A DNA stretch of 64,000 bases, from the NCBI GenBank assembly GCA_040398465.1, contig JBBAUA010000015.1, forward strand, positions 1 to 64,000, given 5' to 3'. Each line of letters starts with the position of its first letter. Within the stretch, counting starts at the first letter, position 1. Source of the DNA: UBA7672 sp040398465. GTDB taxonomy: Bacteria > Pseudomonadota > Alphaproteobacteria > Caulobacterales > Hyphomonadaceae. Positions 7,905 through 16,216 of this stretch are shown piece by piece. The position numbers and the translations under genes were made by a program. Under the pieces are notes generated by a model. The model saw only the letters and a program-made list of their open reading frames with translations, made no database searches and was not told the DNA's origin.

Positions 7905-9497
7905 TCATTCCCACTCGATCGTCCCCGGCGGCTTGCTGGTGACATCGTAAACAACGCGCGAGACGCCCTTCACCTCGTTGATGATCCGCGTCGCGCAGCG
8001 GCCCAGGAAGTTCATGTCGAACTGATAAAAGTCTGCCGTCATGCCGTCAGTCGACGTCACCGCACGAAGCGCCAGCACGCTCTCGTACGTGCGCGCGTCG
8101 CCCATCACGCCCACCGAGCGCACGGGCAGAAGCACGGCAAACGCCTGCCAGATCTTGTCGTACAGCCCGGCCTTGCGGATTTCGTCCAGATAAATGGCGT
8201 CGGCCTTCTGCAGGATCGCCACGCGCTCCGGCGTGATCTCGCCAGGAATGCGGATCGCCAGACCCGGCCCTGGGAACGGATGCCGTCCCACCAGCGTCTC
8301 CGGCATCCCCAGCTCGCGACCGAGCGCCCTCACCTCGTCCTTGAAAAGCTCGCGCAGCGGTTCGACCAGCTTGAGGTTCATCTTCTCTGGCAGCCCGCCG
8401 ACATTGTGGTGCGATTTGATCGTCACCGAAGGCCCGCCATCGAACGACACGCTCTCGATCACGTCGGGATACAGCGTCCCCTGCGCCAGGAACTGCGCGC
8501 CCTCCACCTTCTTGGCCTCAGCCTCGAAGATGTCGATGAACGTCTTGCCGATGAACTTCCGCTTGGTCTCCGGATCACTGACGCCCGCAAGTCCGCCAAG
8601 AAACGTCTCGCCCGCATCCACATGCACCAGCGGAATGTTGTAATGCCCACGGAACAGCTTCACGACCTCATCGGCCTCGTTGGCGCGCATCAGCCCGGTG
8701 TCGACGAATACGCACGTCAGCTGATCGCCGATCGCCTCGTGGATCAGCACCGCGGCCACCGATGAATCGACGCCGCCCGAAAGCCCGCAGATCACGCGCG
8801 CCTTGCCAACCTGCGCCTTGATCTTGGCGACCTGCTCGGCGCGCAACGCCGCCATCGTCCAGTCGCCCTTCATACCCGCGATCTTCTTGACGAAGTTCGA
8901 GAGCAGCTTCGCGCCATCCGGCGTGTGCACCACTTCCGGGTGGAACATCGTCGTGTAGTAACGCCGCGCCTCATCCACCGCGATCGCGAACGGCGCATTC
9001 TCGGACGTACCGACCACGCGGAACCCATCGGGCAATTGCGTCACGCGATCGCCATGGCTCATCCACACGGGATAGCGCTTGCCGACTTCCCAGAACCCAT
9101 CGAACAGCGGCGAGGCTTCTTTAATCTCGACGTCCGCGCGTCCGAACTCCGCCGCGTGTCCCCCTTCGACCACGCCGCCAAGCTGTACCGCCATCGTCTG
9201 CTGCCCATAGCAGATCGACAGGATCGGAACGCCCAGATCGAACGCCACCTGCGGCGCCCGCGGAGAGTTCACACGAGTCACGCTGTCTGGGCCGCCTGAG
9301 AAGATCACTGCCTTCGGGTTGAACCCGGCTTTGATCACCGCCTCGGCCCGGTTGTAAGGATGGACCTCGCAATAGACCCCCATCTCCCGCAGCCGCCGCG
9401 CAATCAGCTGCGTTACCTGGCTGCCGAAATCGATGATCAGCGCACGCTCGTGCGAATTGGAATCGTAAGACGGGATTGGGGGGGTGCTGTGCGCCAT
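7905..9497 (-). CDS. guaA: GMP synthase (glutamine-hydrolysing)
   Basis: A 530-residue cytoplasmic enzyme that aminates XMP to GMP using glutamine and ATP, the last step of guanine nucleotide synthesis. The N-terminal class I amidotransferase domain has the nucleophile in SICYGQQ (Cys ~96) and the His/Glu pair in FHPEVVHT. The ATP pyrophosphatase domain has the P-loop GLSGGVDSSV, and the C-terminal dimerisation domain ends PPGTIEWE. Length and ending are normal for the family. guaB, the preceding enzyme, lies in the window at 13201 but not in the same operon. The 3' end of guaA is a known integration target for genomic islands, and an integrase remnant lies just downstream. Confidence 0.97.
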   Translation of the reverse strand: MAHSTPPIPSYDSNSHERALIIDFGSQVTQLIARRLREMGVYCEVHPYNRAEAVIKAGFNPKAVIFSGGPDSVTRVNSPRAPQVAFDLGVPILSICYGQQTMAVQLGGVVEGGHAAEFGRADVEIKEASPLFDGFWEVGKRYPVWMSHGDRVTQLPDGFRVVGTSENAPFAIAVDEARRYYTTMFHPEVVHTPDGAKLLSNFVKKIAGMKGDWTMAALRAEQVAKIKAQVGKARVICGLSGGVDSSVAAVLIHEAIGDQLTCVFVDTGLMRANEADEVVKLFRGHYNIPLVHVDAGETFLGGLAGVSDPETKRKFIGKTFIDIFEAEAKKVEGAQFLAQGTLYPDVIESVSFDGGPSVTIKSHHNVGGLPEKMNLKLVEPLRELFKDEVRALGRELGMPETLVGRHPFPGPGLAIRIPGEITPERVAILQKADAIYLDEIRKAGLYDKIWQAFAVLLPVRSVGVMGDARTYESVLALRAVTSTDGMTADFYQFDMNFLGRCATRIINEVKGVSRVVYDVTSKPPGTIEWE

Positions 9498-9560
9498 GGC
9501 GGAAATAGAAGGGGTTCGGGCCGGGCGTCAATCCTGCCCCGCGAACATCCACAGGCAGGC

Positions 9561-10061
9561 CTAAGCGTCGCCCATCGCCCGCGCGCGAAAACTGTTCATC
9601 AGGTCGGACAATTCCTCGGCCGACAAGCCATACGTCTCCGGCAACATCCCGGTTGCCCCGATCATCGCCCGATTGGCAGCCGCCATCCGCGGATGCGCCG
9701 CCTCATGCTCCTGCGCGGAGAACCCGACATACTTGCGAAATCCCGTCGTCACCGGATGAAAGGCCGAGCAGTCGCGCCAGCGTCTGCGGAACGTCCTGAA
9801 CAGCGTCCGGCACGCAAAGCCCTCGCAGTCCAGCACCAGGCTGGAACCAACCCCGATCATGAGCGGCGCCGCAATCAATCCGCACAACAAGAAGAACCCG
9901 CCCGCGCCATAGAACAGCACCGGTTCTTCCGGCCCAATCCACACCGCAATCGCGACGAACCCCGCGCAGATCGCAAACACCAGAAGCCAGCGCAGCCGAT
10001 CCGGCTTCAGCGTCATCGTCTCCGGCAGCGGATCGCCGTTGGCGTCGCGCCAGTCACTCAC
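9561..10061 (-). CDS. Small membrane protein of unknown function
   Basis: A 166-residue protein with two adjacent membrane segments (about residues 25-41, LRWLLVFAICAGFVAIAVW, and 46-73, PVLFYGAGGFFLLCGLIAAPL). A cytoplasmic-looking C-terminal part follows with a short strand-rich stretch (VLDCEGFACRTLFRTFRRRWRD). The arrangement recalls YcxB-like or PH-like bacterial membrane proteins, but I do not assign a family. Its start overlaps the end of the upstream RNA methyltransferase by four bases, so it is translationally coupled in the operon DUF3088-rsmB-this gene. No function can be inferred beyond membrane location. Confidence 0.8.
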   Translation of the reverse strand: MSDWRDANGDPLPETMTLKPDRLRWLLVFAICAGFVAIAVWIGPEEPVLFYGAGGFFLLCGLIAAPLMIGVGSSLVLDCEGFACRTLFRTFRRRWRDCSAFHPVTTGFRKYVGFSAQEHEAAHPRMAAANRAMIGATGMLPETYGLSAEELSDLMNSFRARAMGDA

Positions 10062-11365
10062 CCGGCTCTCCGCATGACGGCCATGTAGAACCCGTCCGTC
10101 CCCGCCGTGCGTGGCGTGAGCCGAACCGAGCCATCCGGCCGCCTCAACTTGCGCACCAGTTTCGCGCCCGCGTCCGTCAGCTGTCCGGATCGCACCGCCG
10201 CCTCGGCTGCGTCATCCACCACAAAGTCCGGCCGGTCGACGAGGAAACTCGCCACCTGATCTTCGTTCTCCTCCATCAGGAAGGAGCAGGTCACATAGAC
10301 CAGCCGCCCGCCCGGCTTCACATAGTTGCACGCAGACCGCAGGATGATCGCCTGATCCTGCATCCGCTTGTCCAGTGCGTTCGGCTGCACCCGCCACTTC
10401 GCATCGGGCTTGCGCCGCCACGTACCCACGCCCGTGCACGGCGCGTCGATCATCACCAGGTCCATCTTGAGATCGAGATCGTCCAGCGAGGCATTCTCCT
10501 TCGGATGCCTCAGCTGCACATTGCGAATGCCCGCCCGCTCCATGCGCGGGATCAGCGCGGACAGGCGCTTCCCGTCGATGTCGTGGCTGAAGATCTGCCC
10601 CTTGTTCTGCATCATCGCGGCCATGGCGATCGTCTTGCCGCCGCCGCCCGCACAATAGTCCAGCACCTGCTCGCCTGGCGCTGCGCAAGAGACCGCCGCC
10701 GCGATCTGGCTGCCCATATCCTGCACCTCGACCCACCCTTTCGAGTAGGCCGGTATCGCCTCGACACTCTCCCCGCGCTCGATCGAATCCGCCGCCGGAA
10801 TCCGGAAGCCGTTCTTTAGCTCCGGCATCTGCTTCGCCTTCACGCCCTCAAGCGCGCGCCCAGCTTTCTCCGCATCGGACTTCAGCGTATTCACGCGCAG
10901 GTCGATGGGCGCCCGCGCCGCCATCGCCATGCCCTCGACCACCACGTCCGGCCCGAACGCCCGCGCAAGATGCGGCGACAACCATTCCGGATAATCTCCC
11001 TGGACATGCGGCGGCGCAGCCGGGTTCGGGGCCATCAGCAGGTTTTCGCGCTCCTTGCCCTGCAGCGGCGGCGGCGCATGCTCGTCCTTCAGCGCCTCCT
11101 CGATCTTGCGGACATCCCACCCCCACGCATGCTTCAGCGCACCCAGCGCCAGCACGCGGGCGCCGGTCGCCTCCATCGCATGCTCGATCGAATTCTTCCG
11201 GCGCAGCCCATCCACCACGAGCCCCGAAATCCACGCCCGGTCGCGCGCGCCCGCAAACCGGGACCTCTTCCCCCAGTCGCGCACAGCCTCCTTCACCGGC
11301 GTGCGCCGCTCCAGCACATCGCGCAACACTTCGATCGCCGCCTGGATCTTCCCGCCGTCTCTCAA
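10058..11365 (-). CDS. RsmB-like rRNA (cytosine-C5) methyltransferase
   Basis: A 435-residue protein of the RsmB/NOL1/NOP2 family, which methylates C5 of a cytosine in rRNA (16S C967 for E. coli RsmB). It starts at TTG (RDGGKIQAAIEVL, a family-typical beginning), overlapping the stop of the upstream gene as TTGA. An N-terminal NusB-like helical region occupies residues ~1-130. The SAM domain shows VLDYCAGGGGKTIAMA, then MIDAPCTGVGTWRRKPDAKWR with the PC motif, and VYVTCSFLMEENEDQV with the TCS catalytic Cys. Both catalytic cysteines are present. The exact target base cannot be settled from sequence. Confidence 0.92.
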   Translation of the reverse strand: MRDGGKIQAAIEVLRDVLERRTPVKEAVRDWGKRSRFAGARDRAWISGLVVDGLRRKNSIEHAMEATGARVLALGALKHAWGWDVRKIEEALKDEHAPPPLQGKERENLLMAPNPAAPPHVQGDYPEWLSPHLARAFGPDVVVEGMAMAARAPIDLRVNTLKSDAEKAGRALEGVKAKQMPELKNGFRIPAADSIERGESVEAIPAYSKGWVEVQDMGSQIAAAVSCAAPGEQVLDYCAGGGGKTIAMAAMMQNKGQIFSHDIDGKRLSALIPRMERAGIRNVQLRHPKENASLDDLDLKMDLVMIDAPCTGVGTWRRKPDAKWRVQPNALDKRMQDQAIILRSACNYVKPGGRLVYVTCSFLMEENEDQVASFLVDRPDFVVDDAAEAAVRSGQLTDAGAKLVRKLRRPDGSVRLTPRTAGTDGFYMAVMRRAG

Positions 11366-11694
11366 GGGTGCGGCCCCGCGCCGCCGTGCCGGCTGGTCAG
11401 CGCGCGTCCAATCGCGCGCACATCCTGCAGGATCGCAAACTCGCCCAAGATGATCGCATCCCCGGGCGCGCGCTCCTTGTCCATCACCAGCATGGGACAG
11501 CCCTGCCAGTCGGGCCCCACCAGATCGACGATCTCCTTGCGCGGTCGCGCAAAGCCGATCCGCCGCACATCGATCTTGTCGTTCCAGTGCGGATTGACGA
11601 TCAGCGCTCCCTCAAGGGTCGCGCAGTCATTGCAGTACCACTCGAAGCCGCCATCCTGGAAAGGCGCGGCGAGGATGAACAGGGTGTCTTTCAT
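11362..11694 (-). CDS. DUF3088 family protein
   Basis: A 110-residue protein beginning MKDTLFILAAPFQDGGFEWYC. The pattern FxDP/DGG...YCxxCxxxEG (here YCNDCATLEGAL) is typical of DUF3088, small thioredoxin-like-fold proteins of unknown role. The CxxC-like pair in WYCNDC could be redox-active or metal-binding, but this is inference. It is the first gene of the operon with rsmB and the membrane protein, with the TTGA overlap implying coupled translation. Confidence 0.75.
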   Translation of the reverse strand: MKDTLFILAAPFQDGGFEWYCNDCATLEGALIVNPHWNDKIDVRRIGFARPRKEIVDLVGPDWQGCPMLVMDKERAPGDAIILGEFAILQDVRAIGRALTSRHGGAGPHP

Positions 11695-11735
11695 GCCGCC
11701 GTCTTAGCGCCCGACGGTCGTCCTGTCTCCCCCGG

Positions 11736-12674
11736 CTACACCACCAACAGCGCCTTCGAGATCGCCGCCGGCCTGTCCGCCTCGGGCAGCTTGAACAGTT
11801 CCAGCCACTGCACGCCGGCGAAGAAATACTCGAAATCCTCCGGCGGCTGCGCTTCCGCGATGAACACTGGCAGCATCGGCTTCTTGTACCTGCCTGCCAG
11901 GTAGACCTCCCGCTTGATGTGGTCGCTCTCGAACGCCTTCGGGCTGCACATGACCATGACGCCGGCCGACCCCTTGATCCCGCGCACGATCTCGCCCGCC
12001 CAGTTCTCGCCGGGCTCAATCCCGCCCTTGTCGATCCAGACCTCGCGGCCGGCGCCCCTGACCACCTCCACGACCGGCTGGACGGATGCATTGTCTGCGT
12101 GGGCGTACGAGATAAAGAGCATGGCGGCGGGCGCCAGCGCTGCGCCGGGCGCGGCAGGAGAAGGGGCCTGTTCGCGCGCCATCTCAGCCCCAGGCGGCGC
12201 GGCCTTTCTCGCCTTGCGCAAGCCGAACAAGCCTCCGCCACGAGCGCGCTCCTCAGGCGGCGGTGGCGGAGATTTCCAGAAAGCTTCGCTTCGCGCCACA
12301 AGCGCCGCGTTCATCGCCTCCTTCGCGGCGCGCGCCACCTGCGGCCACACGTTCACCGCCCGCCCGCTCTCGAAGCTGGCGTCTATCGCGGCGAGGTCGC
12401 GCATGCCCACCGGCAGGATGCCGTGATCAAGCTTGACCAGCACGAGCCTCCCGTCAGCCCATGCATCCAGCATCCGCTTTTCCATCATCATGCGATGTGT
12501 GCCGAAGACGCTCTTCTGCGACCACAGCGCGACAACAGCATCGCTGTCCTGCAGATGACGAAATCCCCGCCCGCCGGTCTCCGTGTCGGCGAGCAGACCC
12601 TGGGTCTTGAGAAAACCCTTCAGGTCGTCAGCAACCGCCTGGTCAGCGTCGGCATGGGCGATGAAAACGAACAT
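11736..12674 (-). CDS. Tandem TIR-domain protein
   Basis: A 312-residue soluble protein. The first TIR-like domain (residues ~1-115) begins MFVFIAHADAD and contains DSDAVVALWSQKSVFGTHRMMMEKRML. A Pro/Ala-rich linker runs from ~130 to 184. The second TIR domain (~185-305) is canonical: MLFISYAHADNASVQPVVE, VWIDKGGIEPGENWAGEI, VMVMCSPKAFESDHIKREVYLA, MLPVFI. Bacterial TIR domains are often NAD-cleaving enzymes; the equivalent of the catalytic Glu appears to be E256 (KREVYLA) and, less surely, E65 in domain one. No partner sensor, STING, Argonaute or effector gene adjoins it. The gene stands alone, 41 bases before the DUF3088 operon. Confidence 0.85.
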   Translation of the reverse strand: MFVFIAHADADQAVADDLKGFLKTQGLLADTETGGRGFRHLQDSDAVVALWSQKSVFGTHRMMMEKRMLDAWADGRLVLVKLDHGILPVGMRDLAAIDASFESGRAVNVWPQVARAAKEAMNAALVARSEAFWKSPPPPPEERARGGGLFGLRKARKAAPPGAEMAREQAPSPAAPGAALAPAAMLFISYAHADNASVQPVVEVVRGAGREVWIDKGGIEPGENWAGEIVRGIKGSAGVMVMCSPKAFESDHIKREVYLAGRYKKPMLPVFIAEAQPPEDFEYFFAGVQWLELFKLPEADRPAAISKALLVV

Positions 12675-12781
12675 GAGCGCCTCACAGGATGCGAGCCCTC
12701 AGAAGAGTCCGAACCGGCCTGCCTGACAATGGGCTTTTCTGTAACCTTGCAGGCCAGCCAGTTTCGTTGCGCCGCCGAACA

Positions 12782-13177
12782 TCACCCGGTGAGCAAGGGC
12801 GTCACAATCATGCCGAGCCCGGCAATGCTGACAATCCACACTAACGATCGCAGCACGGGCACGCCGAATGCATAAAGCGGCACATACACGACGCGCCCAG
12901 CCAGATAGATCTGCGCGCCAAGCGCGGTCTGGGCGCTTTCGCGACCCGCCACATGCGCGATCAGCACGGCAGCTATGAAGATGGGCAAGGTCTCGAACAG
13001 GTTGTCCTGCGCGCGCTTAAGCCGCTCCGCGATCGGCGACAGTGGCGGCTTCGCCTCGTCACGCGCGCTCATGTTCCACCTGAGCCCGTACTGACCTGTA
13101 CGGGCGAAGTCGAACAGCAGGATCTGCACGAACGCCAGCACCAGCGTCCATGCCAGAACTGTCAACTCAGTGCTCAA
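12782..13177 (-). CDS. MAPEG family membrane protein
   Basis: A 131-residue integral membrane protein with about four helices (residues 5-25, 62-80, 87-108 and 111-129). The family signature is visible as RAQDNLFETLPIFIAAVLIAH with the conserved Arg/Asn/Glu, followed by YLAGRVVYVPLYAFGVPVLRSLVW. MAPEG proteins include glutathione S-transferases and many uncharacterised bacterial members. It lies just downstream of guaB (24-base gap) on the same strand and may share its transcript. Confidence 0.88.
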   Translation of the reverse strand: MSTELTVLAWTLVLAFVQILLFDFARTGQYGLRWNMSARDEAKPPLSPIAERLKRAQDNLFETLPIFIAAVLIAHVAGRESAQTALGAQIYLAGRVVYVPLYAFGVPVLRSLVWIVSIAGLGMIVTPLLTG

Positions 13178-13200
13178 GGCGCGCCCTCCTGATTTCCAGA

Positions 13201-14694
13201 CTAGCCGTTCTGCAGCGAGTAGTTCGGCGCCTCACGCGTCATCTTCACGTCGTGCACATGGCTCTCGCGCAGCCCGGCATTGGTGATCTGGATGAACTGC
13301 GCCTTCTCATGCAGTTCCACCACCGTCTTGGCGCCAACATACCCCATCGCGGCGCGCAGTCCGCCCGCCATCTGGTGCAGGATCGGCCCGACCGGACCCT
13401 TGAAGGGCACCTGCCCCTCAATGCCTTCCGGCACCAGCTTCTGTTGCGCGACGTCCTTCTGGAAATAGCGATCCGCCGACCCGCGTCCCATCGCGCCCAG
13501 CGATCCCATGCCGCGATAATCCTTGTACGGACGCCCCTCGTACAGGAACACATCGCCCGGCGCCTCTTCCGTGCCCGCGAGCATCGACCCCATCATCGCC
13601 GACGAGGCTCCAGCCGCCAGCGCCTTGGCGAAGTCGCCTGAGAACTTGATGCCGCCATCCGCAATCACCGGCGTCCGCGTCGATTCAGCAGCTTTCGCGC
13701 AGTCCGCAATCGCCGTCAGCTGCGGCACGCCCACGCCCGCCACGATCCGCGTCGTGCAGATCGAGCCAGGTCCAATCCCCACCTTGACCGCGTCCGCGCC
13801 CGCATCGATCAGCGCCTTGCAACCATCGCCGGTGGCGACATTGCCCGCGATCACCTGAACGCGGTTCGACAGCTTCTTCACCCGTTCCACGGCCATCAGC
13901 ACGGCCTTCGAATGCCCATGGGCCGTATCGATCACCAGCGCGTCCACGCCCGCATCGATCAGAGCCTGGCTACGCTCGAACCCTGCATCGCCCACGGTCG
14001 ACGCCGCCGCCACGCGCAACCGCCCTTGCTCGTCCTTGCAGGCATTGGGATTGGTCTGGCTCTTCTCCATGTCCTTGACGGTCAGCAGCCCGACGCAGCG
14101 CCCGTCTTCGTCCACAACGATAAGCCGCTCGATGCGATGTTTGTGCAGCAACCGCCGCGCCTCGGCCGGGTCCGCGCCAACGCGAATGGTGACAACCTTC
14201 GTCGTCATCAGCTGCGACACCGGCATGTTTTCATCTTCGGCAAACCGCACATCGCGATTTGTCACGATCCCCAGCAGCTTGCGCGGCACGCCTTCCGGCC
14301 CCGGCTCCACTACCGGGATCCCCGACACCCTCAACCGCTCCTTCAGCACACGCAGTTGGCGGAGCGTCACGTCCGGCGTCACCGTCACCGGATTGATCAC
14401 CATCCCGCTCTCGAACCGCTTCACGCGGCGCACCTGCTCGGCCTGCTCTTCAAGCGAAAGATTGCGGTGGATGACGCCGATCCCGCCGAACTGGGCCATG
14501 GCGATGGCGAGCCCCGCCTCGGTCACCGTATCCATCGCCGCCGACACGATCGGCACGTTGATGGCGATCTCCCGCGTCAGGCGCGAGCGGATATCCACCT
14601 CGCCGGGGATCACTTCGGACGGGCCTGGCTCCAGCAGCACGTCGTCGAACGTGATGGCTTGGCGGATGCGAATTGAAGGGGGGTGCTGTTCCAT
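13201..14694 (-). CDS. guaB: Inosine-5'-monophosphate dehydrogenase
   Basis: From the ATG at 14694 (MEQHPPSIRIRQAITFDDVLLEP) the protein has 497 residues, the normal length; a TTG start at 14745 would add 17 atypical residues. It oxidises IMP to XMP with NAD+, the committed step to GMP. The (beta/alpha)8 barrel is interrupted by two CBS domains (residues ~95-230). The active-site loop GIGPGSICTTRIVAGVGVPQ carries the catalytic Cys, and EGIEGQVPFKGPV is the conserved flap region. It is transcribed away from the HAD gene at 14814; the short divergent interval contains a strong hairpin. Confidence 0.96.
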   Translation of the reverse strand: MEQHPPSIRIRQAITFDDVLLEPGPSEVIPGEVDIRSRLTREIAINVPIVSAAMDTVTEAGLAIAMAQFGGIGVIHRNLSLEEQAEQVRRVKRFESGMVINPVTVTPDVTLRQLRVLKERLRVSGIPVVEPGPEGVPRKLLGIVTNRDVRFAEDENMPVSQLMTTKVVTIRVGADPAEARRLLHKHRIERLIVVDEDGRCVGLLTVKDMEKSQTNPNACKDEQGRLRVAAASTVGDAGFERSQALIDAGVDALVIDTAHGHSKAVLMAVERVKKLSNRVQVIAGNVATGDGCKALIDAGADAVKVGIGPGSICTTRIVAGVGVPQLTAIADCAKAAESTRTPVIADGGIKFSGDFAKALAAGASSAMMGSMLAGTEEAPGDVFLYEGRPYKDYRGMGSLGAMGRGSADRYFQKDVAQQKLVPEGIEGQVPFKGPVGPILHQMAGGLRAAMGYVGAKTVVELHEKAQFIQITNAGLRESHVHDVKMTREAPNYSLQNG

Positions 14695-14773
14695 AGACCC
14701 GTCTAGCGATTCTCTTGTCGGTTGGGAAGTGGCCTCGAAAGGCAAGTCTTGCGGCCGGCGCGCCGACGCGCCA

Positions 14774-14803
14774 CCACTGGCTGCAAGGCCATTGCGCCAG
14801 TGG
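14774..14803. repeat. Strong hairpin in the guaB / HAD divergent interval
   Basis: CCACTGGC (14774-14781) pairs perfectly with GCCAGTGG (14796-14803), and inside it GCAA pairs with TTGC around a GGCCA loop, giving 12 pairs with a one-base bulge. It lies 11 bases before the HAD start codon and ~80 bases before the guaB start. It has no U tract, so terminator function is unlikely; it could be a leader structure or protein-binding palindrome. Confidence 0.5.
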
Positions 14804-14813
14804 AAAATTCATC

Positions 14814-15467
14814 ATGCCGTCCGGCGTCTACGCAGCCATCTTCGACTTGGACGGCGTGCTGACCTCCACCTCGGTCCGCCACGAACAGTCATGGGCCGAC
14901 GCCGCGAAGGCCTTCAACATCCCCGTCACCGAAGCTGCCCTCCGCGCCACGCGTAGCATCCCCCGCGCCTCCAGCCTCGCTGCTCTCCTCGCCCATGCCG
15001 GCGTGCGCCTGACCGAGTCAGACCGCGATGCGGTCATGGCGTTCAAGAACCAGCGCTACAAGGAACTGATCGCCGGCATCCAGCCGACTGACGCCTTTGC
15101 GGGCGCCCGCCAGGCCCTTGAACGCTGCCGCGCCCTCGGCGTCCGCACCGCCGTCGCTTCCGCCAGCCTCAACGCAAGCGAAGTGCTCGAACGCCTCGCC
15201 CTGCGCCCGCTCGTACAGTTCATCGCCGACCCATGCCGCGCCGAACCAAAACCCAGCGCCGAAATCTACGGCATGGCCTGCGCCGCCCTTGGCGCACACC
15301 CCGCTCACGCCGTTTGCATCGAAGACGGCGCCCCGATGATCGCCAACCTTCGGACAGAGGGGCTCTACACAGTCGGTATCGGAGAAGATCCGCTCGGCGC
15401 TAACGAGCAGTTCAAGGTTATTGGCGAGTGGGATGTGGAAGTGACGTTCTCGCGCCTAACACGATGA
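14814..15467 (+). CDS. HAD hydrolase, beta-phosphoglucomutase-like
   Basis: A 217-residue protein starting at MPSGVYAAIFDLDGVLTSTS; an upstream frame to 14715 is antisense to guaB and less likely. HAD motif I is FDLDGVLT (nucleophile Asp). The cap region has LRATRSIPRASSLAALLA, equivalent to the substrate-gripping motif of beta-phosphoglucomutases. Motif II is ASAS, the motif III Lys is in AEPKPSAEIYG, and motif IV is CIEDGAPMI. Relatives isomerise beta-glucose-1-phosphate to glucose-6-phosphate after maltose, trehalose or kojibiose phosphorolysis. No such phosphorylase is adjacent, so the substrate is only inferred. Confidence 0.85.
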   Translation: MPSGVYAAIFDLDGVLTSTSVRHEQSWADAAKAFNIPVTEAALRATRSIPRASSLAALLAHAGVRLTESDRDAVMAFKNQRYKELIAGIQPTDAFAGARQALERCRALGVRTAVASASLNASEVLERLALRPLVQFIADPCRAEPKPSAEIYGMACAALGAHPAHAVCIEDGAPMIANLRTEGLYTVGIGEDPLGANEQFKVIGEWDVEVTFSRLTR

Positions 15468-15496
15468 CGCCGCTCTCCCTTTTCAGGGATAGGTGT

Positions 15497-16216
15497 CTAC
15501 CCCCGAAACCCCCGCGCAATCACGAACGTCTCAGGGCTCTCGCTCCGGCTGGATGGCGGCTTCCAGTGCCGCACATCATCGAAGTTGGTCTTCAGCTGTT
15601 CCAGTAGCGCACCCTGCGCACCGCCCTGGAAAACCTTCGCGATGAACGTGCCGCCCTTCACGAGATTATCGACCGCAAACTGTGCCGCCGCCTCCGCCAG
15701 CCCGACCGTACGCACGTGGTCCGTCTGCTTGTGACCAACCGTGTTCGCCGCCATGTCCGACAAAACCAGCGTCGGCTTGTCGCCCAGCGCCGCAAGCAGC
15801 TTCTGCGTGACCCCCGGCTCGGTGAAGTCGGCCATGAAGATCGTCGCCTCGCCGATCGGCGTCACCGGCAACAGGTCGATTCCCACAACCCGCGCCGCGC
15901 CCATCTCGATCACCACCTGCAGCCACCCGCCCGGCGCCGACCCAAGATCGACCACCCGCGCCCCGCGCTTCAGTACGTGAAACTTCTCGTCGATTTCCTT
16001 GATCTTGTACGCCGCTCGCGCGCGATAGCCCGCATCCTGCGCCTTGCGCACATACGGATCGCGCAACTGCCGGTCGACCCATTCGCGCGACGATTTGGAG
16101 AGCGTCTTCTTGCGCACCTTCTCCTTCTTGGTCATCGAGCGGCCGCTCGAGTCTGTGCGCGCGTCCATCGGCGCCTTCCAGCGGCGTTTGCCCTCTGCGT
16201 CTTCCTCGACCGTCAT
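15497..16216 (-). CDS. rlmE: 23S rRNA (uridine-2'-O)-methyltransferase
   Basis: A 239-residue FtsJ/RrmJ-family enzyme that 2'-O-methylates U2552 of 23S rRNA. It shows DPYVRKAQDAGYRARAAYKIKEIDEKF with the catalytic Lys, the SAM site VVDLGSAPGGWLQVV, the aspartate LVLSDMAANTVG and the Lys of FIAKVFQGG, making the K-D-K-E set. A basic N-terminal tail of ~45 residues (SMTKKEKVRKKTLSKS) is longer than in E. coli and common in alphaproteobacteria. Its start overlaps the ppx stop by four bases (ATGA), so the two are coupled. Confidence 0.94.
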   Translation of the reverse strand: MTVEEDAEGKRRWKAPMDARTDSSGRSMTKKEKVRKKTLSKSSREWVDRQLRDPYVRKAQDAGYRARAAYKIKEIDEKFHVLKRGARVVDLGSAPGGWLQVVIEMGAARVVGIDLLPVTPIGEATIFMADFTEPGVTQKLLAALGDKPTLVLSDMAANTVGHKQTDHVRTVGLAEAAAQFAVDNLVKGGTFIAKVFQGGAQGALLEQLKTNFDDVRHWKPPSSRSESPETFVIARGFRG

